Shown here in pieces: positions 17,308 to 26,915 of a DNA stretch of 64,000 nt. The stretch spans positions 1 to 64,000 of the forward strand of contig NZ_JAOALK010000055.1 of the NCBI RefSeq assembly GCF_025154055.1, in the 5' to 3' direction. Under the pieces are notes generated by a model. It saw nothing but the letters and a program-made list of their open reading frames with translations. It was not told the origin of the DNA and ran no database searches. A program made the position numbers and the translations under genes. The number at the start of each line of letters is the position of its first letter. Within the stretch, counting starts at the first letter, position 1. The stretch comes from Aquibacillus koreensis (lineage in GTDB: Bacteria > Bacillota > Bacilli > Bacillales > Amphibacillaceae).

Positions 17308-18275
17308 AAAAATTATCATTAGATTACAAACAACTCCCTTTGATCGCAACCATGAGTTTGTTTATCGTCATGTTTGCCATTGGTTCGATGCGCTATACAG
17401 GTTTTCTTTCTACGCAAGTATTCTTAAATTTATTTGTGGATAATGCATTTTTAATCATACTAGCTGTAGGTATGACATTCGTGATTATATCCGGTGGTAT
17501 TGATCTTTCTGTAGGTTCTGTTATTGCGTTAACGAGTATGGTGGCTGCATCTCTAACCATGAATGCAGGATTATCCCCTTGGATTGTTATTCCTATAAGT
17601 TTATCTGTAGGTACAATCATCGGGCTTGGACAAGGTTATTTAATTCACTACTATAATTTACAACCATTTATTGTAACGCTAGCTGGAATGTTCTTAGCAA
17701 GAGGTCTTAGCTATCTCATTAGTGTAGAATCGATTGCAATTAGTAGTCCCTTTTTCGATTATATGGCAGGAACAAGAATTCCTTTAGGAGGCGGCAACTT
17801 TATTTCTATTAGTGTTGTAATCGCACTCATTGTAGTTCTGTTCGCTGTATATGTAAGTTTGTTTACCAAATTTGGCCGTAACGTCTACGCCTTAGGTGGT
17901 AGTGAACAATCTGCTTTATTAATGGGACTACCTGTCGCAAGGACCAAAATTTTAATTTATACATTTAGTGGTTTCTGTGCATCACTTGCGGGATTAGTAT
18001 TTACTTTTTACATGCTTTCTGGTTATGCGCTTCATGCGAATGGGATGGAGCTTGATACAATTGCTGCGGTAGTTATTGGTGGAACACTGCTGACTGGTGG
18101 AGCAGGATATGTAGCAGGAAGTGTTGTAGGTGTACTTATTACAGGTATTATTCAGACGATGATTGTTTTTGAGGGTACGTTAAGTGCATGGTGGACAAAA
18201 ATTGCAATTGGTGTGTTGCTATTCTTCTTTATCGTACTGCAACGTGTCATTGTGCTTAGAACAAAACCAAAATAA
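17304..18275 (+). CDS. YjfF-like furanose ABC transporter permease
   Basis: A 323-residue permease, second half of the channel, like E. coli YjfF. The GGIDLSVGSVIALTSM and LQPFIVTLAGM blocks are clear. Its ATG overlaps the preceding stop, and the SD (AAGGGGG) lies inside the upstream gene. A hairpin terminator 16 bp after its stop closes the four-gene operon. Confidence 0.9.
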   Translation: MKKLSLDYKQLPLIATMSLFIVMFAIGSMRYTGFLSTQVFLNLFVDNAFLIILAVGMTFVIISGGIDLSVGSVIALTSMVAASLTMNAGLSPWIVIPISLSVGTIIGLGQGYLIHYYNLQPFIVTLAGMFLARGLSYLISVESIAISSPFFDYMAGTRIPLGGGNFISISVVIALIVVLFAVYVSLFTKFGRNVYALGGSEQSALLMGLPVARTKILIYTFSGFCASLAGLVFTFYMLSGYALHANGMELDTIAAVVIGGTLLTGGAGYVAGSVVGVLITGIIQTMIVFEGTLSAWWTKIAIGVLLFFFIVLQRVIVLRTKPK

Positions 18276-18290
18276 GTTTATAAAAATATA

Positions 18291-18321
18291 AGTTCCTAGG
18301 TTTAAGCTTAACCTAGGAACT
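18291..18321 (+). terminator. Terminator of the furanose importer operon
   Basis: A perfect 12-bp stem (AGTTCCTAGGTT / AACCTAGGAACT) with a 7-nt loop, followed by only a T-poor tail. Confidence 0.6.
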
Positions 18322-18727
18322 AAATTCTCAATTCTTTTAAACTACTAAGCAGTATACATCACCTTACTCTCAATATTCACGACTCCAGGATTGAAACGCA
18401 GTGTAAAAAAATAACACAATAAGTCAAAAAAATATTCCATTTCAACCTACTTGCATATGTATCATAATAGGATTCTATCGGTTGTATAGAAATGGTTCCG
18501 CTTACAAAAAGATGCATAATTTTCTTATCATACTTTAATCGCCAATCTAAATAAAATAGCTCATTTATAATTCTTGCTAGAAATCTATTACTTATAGGAG
18601 GTGTTGCTTCTAGTAATCTAGTTAAAGTCCTGCAATTTTTACTAGTTTAAGTGGTACGTGGAACATGATGTAACAATTGTTTTGTCTAAAGTTATGGAAG
18701 CATTTTTAGAAGGAGGAAAATATTACG
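18322..18727. other. Intergenic region before the wall-anchored GH43 gene
   Basis: About 400 bp with no credible gene on either strand. It must hold the promoter of the gene at 18728, but I can pick out no clear -35/-10 pair or cre site. Only the SD AGAAGGAGG at its end is convincing. Confidence 0.5.
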
Positions 18728-21700
18728 ATGAGCACAAATTACAAATCAAATTATGTACGAAAAAAGAAAATAAAAGCATTTAGTAAGAAAGCATCTTTGT
18801 TCCTGTTGATATTCACACTCATACTAAGCTTGATCCCAGTTAGTCCTATATTAGCTGCTGAAGATGCAGAATTACTAGATAATGGTGGTTTTGAAGAAGG
18901 AAAAGCTCCTTGGATCAATTACCGTGATGCAGATACAAGTGTAACGGATCAAGAAGCACATAGTGGGAATAATAGCCTACACGTTTTTGATCGACAATCA
19001 ACCGTTGATGGGCCGCAACAAGTAATCACAGGGAAGGTAAAAGCCGGTGGAACGTATGAATTTTCAGCAAAGGTAAAATACACGGAAGGACCTGATCAGA
19101 AAGGATTTAATTTTAACATCCAAAATGGCCCAAGCTGGGAGAACATTGATGTAATGGAATCCGCCACGATTAATAAAGGTGAATGGGGTACGATTGAAGG
19201 TACATACACCGTACCAGAAGATGCAGATTTGTCACAGACTTTTGTCTTTATCGAAACGGAATATGCAAATCCTGCTGACCCTGAAACAGATTTAATGGAC
19301 TTTTACGTGGATGATGCTTCATTTGTGGATATTACTCCGAATCCTAACATTCTTGAGAACAGTAGCTTTGAAGAAGGACAAGAACCTTGGACAAACTATG
19401 GCAATTCTACTGTTACGGTTACTGACCAAGAATTTAATAGTGGAGCTAACAGTCTATTAATCTCTGAAAGACAAACAACTACGACAGGACCAAAACAAGA
19501 TCTTACAGGAAAACTAGAAGCAGGTAAAACCTATGAATTTTCAGCAAGAGTAAAGTATAACGAAGGACCTGATCAGAAAAGTTTTAATTACAACATTCAA
19601 AATGGTCCAACTTGGGAATATATCGAGGTAATGGAAACAGCAACGGTAAATAAAGGGGAATGGGGAACGATCGAAGGATCTTATACTATTCCAGAGGATG
19701 CAGACTTAACGGAATCGTTTATTTTTATTGAAACTTCCTATGCAGATCCAGGAGATCCGGTTAATGATTTAATGGATTTTTACGTGGATGATGTAACATT
19801 CGGCGAAACGTTAAGAACTGCTCCTGAAGATGAAGAACCAGGTGAAATATATGATGGAACAGAAGCGGTTGGAAAGACTCCAGGTAATAACAACCCGCTT
19901 ATGAGTCACAAGTTTGGAGCAGATCCAAATGCAATGGCTTACGATGGTCGAGTTTATGTATATTTAACGAATGATGAATATGAATATGATGCGGAAGGAA
20001 ATGTTGTTGATAACACATATGCAGGTATTAACACGGTTACGGTTATCTCATCTGACGATATGGTTAACTGGACAGATCATGGTCCCATTCCAGCAGCTGG
20101 TCCAGAAGGTGCAGCTCCGTGGGCTACTAATTCATGGGCAGTAGCAGTTACACATAAAGAAATTAATGGCGAGGATAAGTTTTTCTTATACTTCTCCAAT
20201 AATGGCTCAGGAATTGGGGTTCTAACAGCTGATTCTCCTCTTGGACCTTGGAAAGATCCGATTGGAAAACCTTTAATAAATGGTAGTACACCTGGAACAG
20301 AAGGTGTCGTTTGGATTTTTGATCCAGCTGTACTAGTAGACGATGACGGTGAGGGTTATCTTTACTATGGTGGAGGAGTTCCTGGTGGAGGAAGTCCATC
20401 ACAAGAACAAGCGGAACATCCACAAACTGCACGAGTAATAAAACTAAGTGATGATATGGTGCATACAGAAGGTGAAGCACAATTAATCGATTCACCATTC
20501 CATTTTGAATCTAGTGGAATCCATAAACATGATGGTAAATACTATTACTCTTATAGCACAAACTTCTCTGGTTCACGTACTGGAGACGATCCAGGGTATG
20601 CAGATATTTCTTACATGACAAGTGATAACCCTATGGGACCGTTCACTTATGAAGGTGTTGCTTTACGAAATGGGTCTCAGTTCTTTGGAGTAGGTGGAAA
20701 CAACCACCAAGATTTCTTTAACTTTAATGGTCAAACTTACGTTGCATACCATGCGCAGACTTTAGGTAAAGCACTAGATACTGTTCAAGGTTACCGTTCT
20801 CCACATATCAATAAGGTTGAATATGATGAAAATGGTAAAATCATTGACATTATTGCGGATATGAAAGGTGTAGAACAGCTAGCAAATCTAAATCCATATC
20901 AAAGAACAGAAGCGGAAACAATTGGATGGAATGCAGGAATTGCTACACAGGAATCTGAAGCTCCAGGAAGCTTATTAGAAAGCTTAAACTTACATGTGAC
21001 AGATATTAATGATGGAAACTGGGTAGCTGTATCACAAGCTGATTTTGGTGAAAATGGAGCTAAAACATTTGAAGCAAATGTTGCATCCGAAGTAGGTGGT
21101 ACGATTGAAATCCGTTTGGATAGTAAAGACGGGGAAGTGATCGGAACGCTTGAAGTTGCCCCTACAGGTGGCGAACAAGAATGGGTTCTAATGGAAACAG
21201 ATGTAACAAATGTAACTGGTACGCATGATGTGTACTTTACGTTTACTGGTGAAGGGGAAGATAATCTATTTAATTTTGATTATTGGAAGTTCACTGAAGT
21301 TGCTGGTGGAGACGAAACTCCAGGAGATGGTGACGAAACTCCAGGAGATGGTGACGAAACACCAGGAGATGGAGATGAGACTCCTGGAGATGGTGATGAA
21401 ACACCAGGAGACGGGGATGAATCGCCGGGAGATGGTGATGAAACACCAGGAGACGGAGATGAGACTCCTGGAGACGGAGATGAAACGCCAGGCGATGGAG
21501 ATGAGACTCCAGGAGATGGAGATGAGACTCCAGGAGATGGAGATGAGACCCCGGGAGACGGAGATGAAACTCCGGGAGACGGAGATGAAACCCCTGGGGA
21601 TAAAGATAGTGATAAAGACAAAGAACTTCCTAGCACCGCAACAAATCTATTCAACTATCTAATGGTAGGGATGATTTTAGTAGGGATCGGTGGAGTAATT

Positions 21701-21739
21701 GCATTTTATGCTAGAAAAAGAAAGGTGAATGTAGAATAA
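18728..21739 (+). CDS. Wall-anchored multidomain GH43 glycoside hydrolase
   Basis: A 1003-residue secreted enzyme for arabinose/xylose-containing polysaccharide. It has a signal peptide (cleavage near residue 43), two tandem CBM4/9/22-like sugar-binding modules (about 45-200 and 205-360, close copies of each other), a GH43 five-blade domain (about 385-700) with catalytic candidates Asp399 (GADPN), Asp532 (FDPA) and Glu594 (HFESSG), and a CBM6-like module (about 725-858). Fourteen seven-residue repeats (GDGDETP type) follow, then a sorting signal LPSTA (967-971), a hydrophobic stretch and the tail RKRK. Sortase would link it to peptidoglycan; the class D sortase at 41060 is the obvious enzyme. 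Exact specificity (arabinofuranosidase, xylosidase or arabinanase) cannot be read from sequence. Confidence 0.9.
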   Translation: MSTNYKSNYVRKKKIKAFSKKASLFLLIFTLILSLIPVSPILAAEDAELLDNGGFEEGKAPWINYRDADTSVTDQEAHSGNNSLHVFDRQSTVDGPQQVITGKVKAGGTYEFSAKVKYTEGPDQKGFNFNIQNGPSWENIDVMESATINKGEWGTIEGTYTVPEDADLSQTFVFIETEYANPADPETDLMDFYVDDASFVDITPNPNILENSSFEEGQEPWTNYGNSTVTVTDQEFNSGANSLLISERQTTTTGPKQDLTGKLEAGKTYEFSARVKYNEGPDQKSFNYNIQNGPTWEYIEVMETATVNKGEWGTIEGSYTIPEDADLTESFIFIETSYADPGDPVNDLMDFYVDDVTFGETLRTAPEDEEPGEIYDGTEAVGKTPGNNNPLMSHKFGADPNAMAYDGRVYVYLTNDEYEYDAEGNVVDNTYAGINTVTVISSDDMVNWTDHGPIPAAGPEGAAPWATNSWAVAVTHKEINGEDKFFLYFSNNGSGIGVLTADSPLGPWKDPIGKPLINGSTPGTEGVVWIFDPAVLVDDDGEGYLYYGGGVPGGGSPSQEQAEHPQTARVIKLSDDMVHTEGEAQLIDSPFHFESSGIHKHDGKYYYSYSTNFSGSRTGDDPGYADISYMTSDNPMGPFTYEGVALRNGSQFFGVGGNNHQDFFNFNGQTYVAYHAQTLGKALDTVQGYRSPHINKVEYDENGKIIDIIADMKGVEQLANLNPYQRTEAETIGWNAGIATQESEAPGSLLESLNLHVTDINDGNWVAVSQADFGENGAKTFEANVASEVGGTIEIRLDSKDGEVIGTLEVAPTGGEQEWVLMETDVTNVTGTHDVYFTFTGEGEDNLFNFDYWKFTEVAGGDETPGDGDETPGDGDETPGDGDETPGDGDETPGDGDESPGDGDETPGDGDETPGDGDETPGDGDETPGDGDETPGDGDETPGDGDETPGDGDETPGDKDSDKDKELPSTATNLFNYLMVGMILVGIGGVIAFYARKRKVNVE
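21309..21602 (+). repeat. 21-bp coding tandem repeat (acidic stalk)
   Basis: Fourteen 21-bp units encode GDGDETP-like heptapeptides, one with Ser for Thr. Codon choice varies between units, so the protein rather than the DNA seems conserved. This is the wall-spanning stalk of the GH43 protein. Open frames on both other frames and strands here are by-products. Confidence 0.9.
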
Positions 21740-21746
21740 TGAATAG

Positions 21747-21783
21747 CTGGCTTTCAAGGATGACTTGAAAGCCAGTATTTTTC
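21747..21783 (+). terminator. Terminator after the wall-anchored GH43 gene
   Basis: A 12-bp stem (CTGGCTTTCAAG / CTTGAAAGCCAG), 5-nt loop, then TATTTTTCT. Confidence 0.8.
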
Positions 21784-21868
21784 TATTAGAGGAAACTTTA
21801 GTTCTAATATTGCTTCTTGATTAATAATTCTAAATGGAATATCTTATAGCTGTGGCGATTATACAAAT

Positions 21869-21883
21869 GTGAAAGCGTTTACT
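21869..21883 (+). promoter_or_regulatory. cre-like CcpA site upstream of the intracellular GH43 gene
   Basis: GTGAAAGCGTTTACT fits the cre consensus WTGNAARCGNWWWCA except at the first and last positions (13 of 15). It lies 115 bp before the GH43 start. Confidence 0.55.
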
Positions 21884-21997
21884 GATGTGGTGTTTGCTGA
21901 TACTATTGTTACTGTAGGAAGTAGAAATTATTACAATGGTTCGGATGAATTAGACTTTAGTAATTACCATTCTAGGTTTTAGTAGGAGGTTTATCGG

Positions 21998-22981
21998 ATG
22001 AAATACGAATATACGAATCCATTAATTGAGCAAAGAGCAGATCCATATATTTATAGGCACATAGATGGCCATTATTATTTCACGGCATCTGTCCCGGAAT
22101 ATAATAGAATAATTCTGAGAAAATCAAAAACGATTCAAGGTCTTGCTACAGCAGAAGAAAAGGTAATCTGGAAAGCACATGAATCAGGTGCACAATCTGT
22201 ACACATCTGGGCACCTGAACTACATTTTCAAGACGGTAATTGGTACATGCATTACGCAGCTGGTGGATTAGATGAAGATATTTGGAAAATCCGTCCTTAT
22301 GTAATCGAAAACACGAGCGAGAATCCAATGGAAGGTGATTGGGCTGAGAAGGGAATGGTGCAAACATCTGATAAAGATGATTTCTCATTCACCGATTTCT
22401 CATTAGATGCCACCGTTTTTGAACACAACGATAAGAGCTACTATATCTGGGCACAAAAAGAAAACAATATTTCTAACTTGTACATGGACGAATTGGTGAA
22501 TCCTTGGACGATTAGAGGAGAGCCAATGTTACTTTCTACTCCAGATTATGCTTGGGAGAAAATTGGATTCTGGGTAAATGAAGGTGCAGATGTGATCAAG
22601 CGTAATGGTAAGATCTTTGTTACTTTTTCAGCTAGTGCAACAGATGACAATTATGCAATTGGTTTACTAAGTGCTGATGAGGACAGTGATATGATGGATC
22701 CAGCATCATGGTCTAAACATCCTGAACCAGTACTGAAGAGTAATGAGGAAACAAGTCAGTATGGTCCAGGACATAGTACCTTTACTGTAGCTGAGGATGG
22801 TGTAACAGACATCCTTGCCTATCATGCTCGTTCATACAAAGAAATTGATGGTAATCCATTATATGACCCTAATAGACATGCCCGTGTCAAAGTGTTGAAA
22901 TGGAATGAAGACGGAACACCTAACTTTGGTATTCCTCATGGGGATGGCATGGTTGATGGACCTATAATTGATGATAACTGA
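21998..22981 (+). CDS. Intracellular GH43 arabinofuranosidase/xylosidase-like enzyme
   Basis: A 327-residue single-domain GH43 hydrolase without a signal peptide, so it acts in the cytoplasm on imported oligosaccharides. Catalytic candidates are Asp15 (RADPY, base), Asp137 (SLDATVF, pKa modulator) and Glu195 (VNEGADV, acid). The sequence resembles GH43 alpha-L-arabinofuranosidases. The SD AGTAGGAGG precedes the ATG. It lies between its own cre-like site and a convergent terminator. With the extracellular GH43 and the YtfQRT-like importer it completes an outside-cut, import, inside-cut pathway (inference). Confidence 0.88.
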   Translation: MKYEYTNPLIEQRADPYIYRHIDGHYYFTASVPEYNRIILRKSKTIQGLATAEEKVIWKAHESGAQSVHIWAPELHFQDGNWYMHYAAGGLDEDIWKIRPYVIENTSENPMEGDWAEKGMVQTSDKDDFSFTDFSLDATVFEHNDKSYYIWAQKENNISNLYMDELVNPWTIRGEPMLLSTPDYAWEKIGFWVNEGADVIKRNGKIFVTFSASATDDNYAIGLLSADEDSDMMDPASWSKHPEPVLKSNEETSQYGPGHSTFTVAEDGVTDILAYHARSYKEIDGNPLYDPNRHARVKVLKWNEDGTPNFGIPHGDGMVDGPIIDDN

Positions 22982-23087
22982 AACCAATGAAACGGAGCCA
23001 GGTGTGGAAGCGAGCTATAGTGTTAGCTTTGAGCTACCAAGATTGGAAAGATTCCAATCTGAAACATTTTGAATTAGAGTATACAAA

Positions 23088-23124
23088 AATACTGCTGGTT
23101 AACATCAAACCAGCAGTATTTTTT
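23088..23124. terminator. Convergent terminator between GH43 and the Lrp-type gene
   Basis: A 13-bp stem (AATACTGCTGGTT / AACCAGCAGTATT) with T runs in both directions, serving both converging genes. Confidence 0.8.
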
Positions 23125-23573
23125 CATAGATTTAATCCACTTCTACTCTTAAACCTACGTAACAAAATATGACTCTCCACACGAGTAATCCCTTTTAATG
23201 CGTAAAGCTCTTCATTAATAAAAGTCTCCAATTGAACAAAATCACTAACAAGCACGTGCATGTGTAACGTGCTCGGTCCAGTCATTTGATAACAACTTGC
23301 CACAGCGGGGTTGTTTGCTAAATTCTCTGCTACTTCAACTAAAAAGGCTGGCTCACAATCCACTTCGAAAAATGCGGATACCCCTTTTCCGACTTTTTCA
23401 CTATTAATAACACAACTAAATTTTTCGATAATTCCTGCTTCCATTAATTGGTTAACACGGGATCTTACGGCAACGCGTGATAAGTCTAACTCTTTTCCGA
23501 TTTCCGTATAGGAACGTCTGCCATCCTCCACGAGTAGTTCTAAGATTTTTTTATCTGTTTCATCTAATTTCAT
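23124..23573 (-). CDS. YwrC-like Lrp/AsnC regulator
   Basis: A roughly 149-residue Lrp/AsnC-family regulator with an N-terminal winged helix-turn-helix (LDETDKKILELLVEDGR ... EIGKELDLSR) and a C-terminal RAM ligand-binding domain. ATG 23573 has GAGGG 6 nt upstream; a TTG two codons earlier sits too close to the SD. It is divergent from the ywrD-like gene, and the combination with ywrD and chromate transporters matches the B. subtilis ywrA-ywrB-ywrC-ywrD neighbourhood, so it probably controls that unit. Confidence 0.88.
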   Translation of the reverse strand: MKLDETDKKILELLVEDGRRSYTEIGKELDLSRVAVRSRVNQLMEAGIIEKFSCVINSEKVGKGVSAFFEVDCEPAFLVEVAENLANNPAVASCYQMTGPSTLHMHVLVSDFVQLETFINEELYALKGITRVESHILLRRFKSRSGLNL

Positions 23574-23770
23574 GTCCAACCCTCTTTTCGAAAAATGAAA
23601 GTTTTTCCTTTATTTTATCTGAATATTTAGCTATAATCATCTATAATATAACATTTGTTAATCAATTTTGCATATTTAATTAACAAACGAATATAAATAT
23701 AATGGTTTTGATAACAGTTACATCAAAATAAGGGATAATATAAACAGTTTGTACACGGGGAGGAAATGAA

Positions 23771-25390
23771 ATGTCTGAGAAGGGTTTTGATTTACATGCG
23801 TACCCTTATGCCTCACAGCGAATGACAACAGTCGCGAACAGGGGAATGGTAGCCACGTCCCAGCCATTAGCGGCTCAGGCTGGGTTGGATATTCTGAAAA
23901 AGGGTGGGAATGCGATTGATGCTGCAATTGCAACGGCTGCAACGTTAACCGTTGTCGAACCGACATCAAATGGGATCGGAAGTGATGCATTTGCACTTGT
24001 TTGGACAAAAGGGAAACTACATGGCTTAAACGCGAGTGGTCCAGCGCCAAAAAATATTTCGATTGATCAAGTAAAAAAACGCGGGCATGAAGAGATACCA
24101 CTATATGGATGGACTCCAGTTACAGTTCCAGGTGCACCATCTGCTTGGGCAACACTTTCCGAGCGTTTTGGCAAGTTGCCGCTAGAGGAAGTATTGCAGC
24201 CAGCAATTGATTATGCCGAACACGGCTATCCTCTTTCACCAACGTTAAGCTACTATTGGAATAAGCTTTTTGAAAAATATAAGCAAGCATTTGTTGGAGA
24301 AGAATTTAAGCATTGGTTTGATACCTTTGCTCCAAAAGGAAGAAGTCCAAAGGTAGGAGAAATATGGTCCTCAGCCGCTCATGCGAAAACATTACGAGCG
24401 ATCGCTGAAACGAAAGCAGAAACGTTCTATCGTGGGGAAATTGCTGATCAAATTGCAGCTTTTTCCAAAAAATATAATGGCTTCTTAACAAAAGAAGACC
24501 TAGCGGATTATAAACCAGAATGGGTTGACCCGATCTCTGTGAATTATCGTGGGTATGATGTGTGGGAAATACCGCCGAACGGGCAAGGTTTAATTGCCCT
24601 ACAGGCACTGAACACGGTAAAAGGATTTACGTTTGATGAAAAGGAATCCGTTGACACGTATCATAAGCAGATCGAAGCTATGAAACTAGCATTTACAGAT
24701 GGGCAAACATATATTACTGATCAAAAATATATGAAGCAGAAAGTCTCGGGCTTGTTATCGGATGCTTATGCAGAAGAACGTAGACAGTTGATTGGGAATG
24801 AGGCACTGACGCCAAAGCCTGGAACACCGCCAAGCGGAGGAACGGTCTATTTAGCAACTGCCGACCAAGAAGGAAATATGGTATCGTTCATTCAAAGTAA
24901 CTACCATGACTTCGGCTCAGGGCTCGTTGTACCAGGTACTGGTATAGCGCTACAAAATAGAGGGAAGAACTTTTCTTTAGACCCAAACCACGATAATGCC
25001 TTGGCCGGTGGAAAACGTACGTACCACACGATTATTCCTGGCTTTTTAACAAAAGATAAAGAAGCAGTCGGACCGTTTGGTGTAATGGGTGGGTTTATGC
25101 AGCCACAAGGTCATATGCAAGTTATCATGAATATGATTGACTTTGGATTAAATCCGCAAGCTGCACTTGATGCACCTAGGTGGCAATGGGTTAAGGATAA
25201 AAAGATACTGATTGAGCCACATTTTTCTACGGATATTGCCAGAGCGCTTGAACGAAAAGGGCATGACATACAGGTGATTTTAGACAAATACACATTTGGT
25301 CGTGGAGAAATCATCTGGCGTGATCAGCAAACTGGTACGTTGTATGGTGGAACAGAGGCCAGAACAGATGGAACAATTGCTTCCTATTAA
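23771..25390 (+). CDS. YwrD-like gamma-glutamyltransferase family protein
   Basis: A 539-residue Ntn-hydrolase of the gamma-glutamyltransferase family, like B. subtilis YwrD. The family is made as one chain and cut in front of a catalytic Thr; here that is probably Thr358 in GGTVYLATAD, with the downstream QSNYHDFGSG and GGKRTYHTI-PG blocks. There is no signal peptide, so it is probably cytoplasmic, unlike secreted Ggt. The substrate is not established. SD GGGAGG. It is followed after 21 bp by the chromate transporter pair. Confidence 0.88.
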   Translation: MSEKGFDLHAYPYASQRMTTVANRGMVATSQPLAAQAGLDILKKGGNAIDAAIATAATLTVVEPTSNGIGSDAFALVWTKGKLHGLNASGPAPKNISIDQVKKRGHEEIPLYGWTPVTVPGAPSAWATLSERFGKLPLEEVLQPAIDYAEHGYPLSPTLSYYWNKLFEKYKQAFVGEEFKHWFDTFAPKGRSPKVGEIWSSAAHAKTLRAIAETKAETFYRGEIADQIAAFSKKYNGFLTKEDLADYKPEWVDPISVNYRGYDVWEIPPNGQGLIALQALNTVKGFTFDEKESVDTYHKQIEAMKLAFTDGQTYITDQKYMKQKVSGLLSDAYAEERRQLIGNEALTPKPGTPPSGGTVYLATADQEGNMVSFIQSNYHDFGSGLVVPGTGIALQNRGKNFSLDPNHDNALAGGKRTYHTIIPGFLTKDKEAVGPFGVMGGFMQPQGHMQVIMNMIDFGLNPQAALDAPRWQWVKDKKILIEPHFSTDIARALERKGHDIQVILDKYTFGRGEIIWRDQQTGTLYGGTEARTDGTIASY

Positions 25391-25411
25391 GGATAAAAGG
25401 ATTTGATATTA

Positions 25412-25990
25412 ATGAAACAATGGCATATTTTCTTAGCTTTCTTTCGGGTTGGCATGCTTGGATATGGTGGGGGACCATCATCGATTCCACTCGTGAAAAA
25501 GGAAGTGGTTGAAAAATATAAATGGATGGATGATGAGGAATTTGCGAACGTCCTTGCATTAGGTAACTCTCTTCCAGGTCCGATTGCAACAAAAATGGCA
25601 GGCTATATTGGATACCGTGTTTCTGGAATCGTCGGAATGATCAACGCGGTTCTAGCAACGATTGTACCAACGATTGCAATTATGATTATTTTATTAACAT
25701 TTTTATCTTCGATGAGTGAGGAACCGTGGGTACAGGGGATGACGCAAGCAGTTGTTCCTGTTGTTGGTGTGATGCTAGCGGTATTAACGTATGATTTTCT
25801 AAAAAAAGCAAAAGGCGGACTTGGCTGGATCATTACGATCGTGTTGGCGGTCGTATCTTTAGCTTTAATTGAATGGGCAGGTGTGCATCCTGGGATCTTA
25901 ATTGGTGTGTTGCTCGTTTATGCTCTCGTTAAACCAGATAAGGATGTTGGGGATGAAAAAGGGCAGCAGAAGGAGGGAGCGTCATCATGA
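25412..25990 (+). CDS. Chromate transporter half-protein 1 (CHR family)
   Basis: A 192-residue membrane protein, one half of a split CHR-family chromate/sulfate antiporter. GMLGYGGGPSSIPLV and NSLPGPIATKMAGYIGY are the family signatures. About five to six membrane segments. It works with the next, homologous gene, as do ywrA/ywrB of B. subtilis. ATG 25412 is preferred to a TTG three codons earlier. The stop overlaps the next ATG by 4 nt. Confidence 0.88.
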   Translation: MKQWHIFLAFFRVGMLGYGGGPSSIPLVKKEVVEKYKWMDDEEFANVLALGNSLPGPIATKMAGYIGYRVSGIVGMINAVLATIVPTIAIMIILLTFLSSMSEEPWVQGMTQAVVPVVGVMLAVLTYDFLKKAKGGLGWIITIVLAVVSLALIEWAGVHPGILIGVLLVYALVKPDKDVGDEKGQQKEGASS

Positions 25991-26517
25991 TTTATTGGGA
26001 GATATTTCTCGCATTTTTTATTCCTGGTATTGTCGGTTATGGTGGTGGTCCTGCTTCAATCCCTTTAGTTGAAAATGAAGTCGTGGACCGGTTCGGTTGG
26101 TTATCCGTAAATGGTTTTAGTGAAATGTTAGCAATGGCAAACGCATTGCCTGGCCCGATCGCAACAAAAATGGCTGGTTATATAGGGTATCAACAAGCAG
26201 GCATTCCAGGAGCCTTTGTTGGGGTATTTGCAACGGTGGCACCCTCGTTAATTTTAATGATCGTGCTTTTAGGAATCCTGATGCGGTTTAAGGATTCGCC
26301 AAAAGTAAAACGGATGACATCCTTAATCAGACCAACGATAGCGATTTTATTAGGTGTCATGGCTTTTGACTTCTTCCGCACATCTTACGTAGATTCCGGC
26401 GTGTGGCAAATGATCGGGATCGCTGTTGTTAGCTTTGTGTTGATGGAAAAATTAAAAGTGCACCCTGCGTTTGTGATTGTAGGAGCTTTAGGTTATGGAG
26501 CGGTGTTTTTAGGTTAA
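25987..26517 (+). CDS. Chromate transporter half-protein 2 (CHR family)
   Basis: A 176-residue partner of the preceding gene with the same GIVGYGGGPASIPLV and NALPGPIATKMAGYIGY signatures and its own membrane segments. The ATGA overlap implies coupled translation and equal amounts of both halves, as expected for a heterodimeric CHR transporter. Confidence 0.88.
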   Translation: MIYWEIFLAFFIPGIVGYGGGPASIPLVENEVVDRFGWLSVNGFSEMLAMANALPGPIATKMAGYIGYQQAGIPGAFVGVFATVAPSLILMIVLLGILMRFKDSPKVKRMTSLIRPTIAILLGVMAFDFFRTSYVDSGVWQMIGIAVVSFVLMEKLKVHPAFVIVGALGYGAVFLG

Positions 26518-26530
26518 TATGTTTAAGTGA

Positions 26531-26567
26531 GTCTGCAGTTAGGTGTTTCCTATTGCAGGCTTTTTTT
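26531..26567 (+). terminator. Terminator of the ywr-like operon
   Basis: GTCTGCAGTTAGG pairs with CCTATTGCAGGC (one bulge, G-T pairs), followed by seven Ts. Confidence 0.75.
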
Positions 26568-26578
26568 ATGTTTGGTTA

Positions 26579-26915
26579 ACAGCAGATAAAAGTTGATCCA
26601 AGAGGAATATCTGTTGTAAAAAGTGTTTAAACAACAGGTAAAAGCTAAATGAATAGGAATACGTGTTGTAAAAAGTGTTTAAACAACAGGTAAAAGCTAA
26701 ATGAATAGGAATACGTGTTGTAAAAAGTATTTAAACAACAGGTAAAAGCTGAATGAATAGGAATATCTGTTGTATAAGGTGATTAAACAACAGGTAAGAG
26801 CTAAATGAAATGGAATATCGGTTGTATAAGGTGATAAAACAACAGGTAAAAGCTAAATGAATAGGAATATCTGTTGTAAAAAGTGTTTAAACAACAGATA
26901 AAAGCTAAATGAAGA
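26579..26915. repeat. Tandem array 1, 52-bp period
   Basis: Six complete units plus a partial, with unit starts at 26579, 26631, 26683, 26735, 26787, 26839 and 26891. Each unit has a short hairpin (TGTTGT ... ACAACA, about 13-nt loop containing AGTGT or a variant) and a linker (GTAAAAGCTAAATGAATAGG type). Units differ by scattered substitutions, with no unique spacers. No gene lies within; it fills the gap between the chromate transporter and lipoprotein genes. Confidence 0.9.

Noticed and set aside
21225-21662. Open frames on both strands across the 21-bp repeat of the GH43 gene
   Set aside because: By-products of a repeat whose length is a multiple of three; the plus-strand 18728 frame has domains on both sides.
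22987-23172. Short plus-strand frame after the GH43 gene
   Set aside because: It runs through the convergent terminator into the Lrp-type gene and has no SD.
26579-26915. Tandem array 1 as a CRISPR array
   Set aside because: Linkers are near-identical between units, with no spacer diversity.
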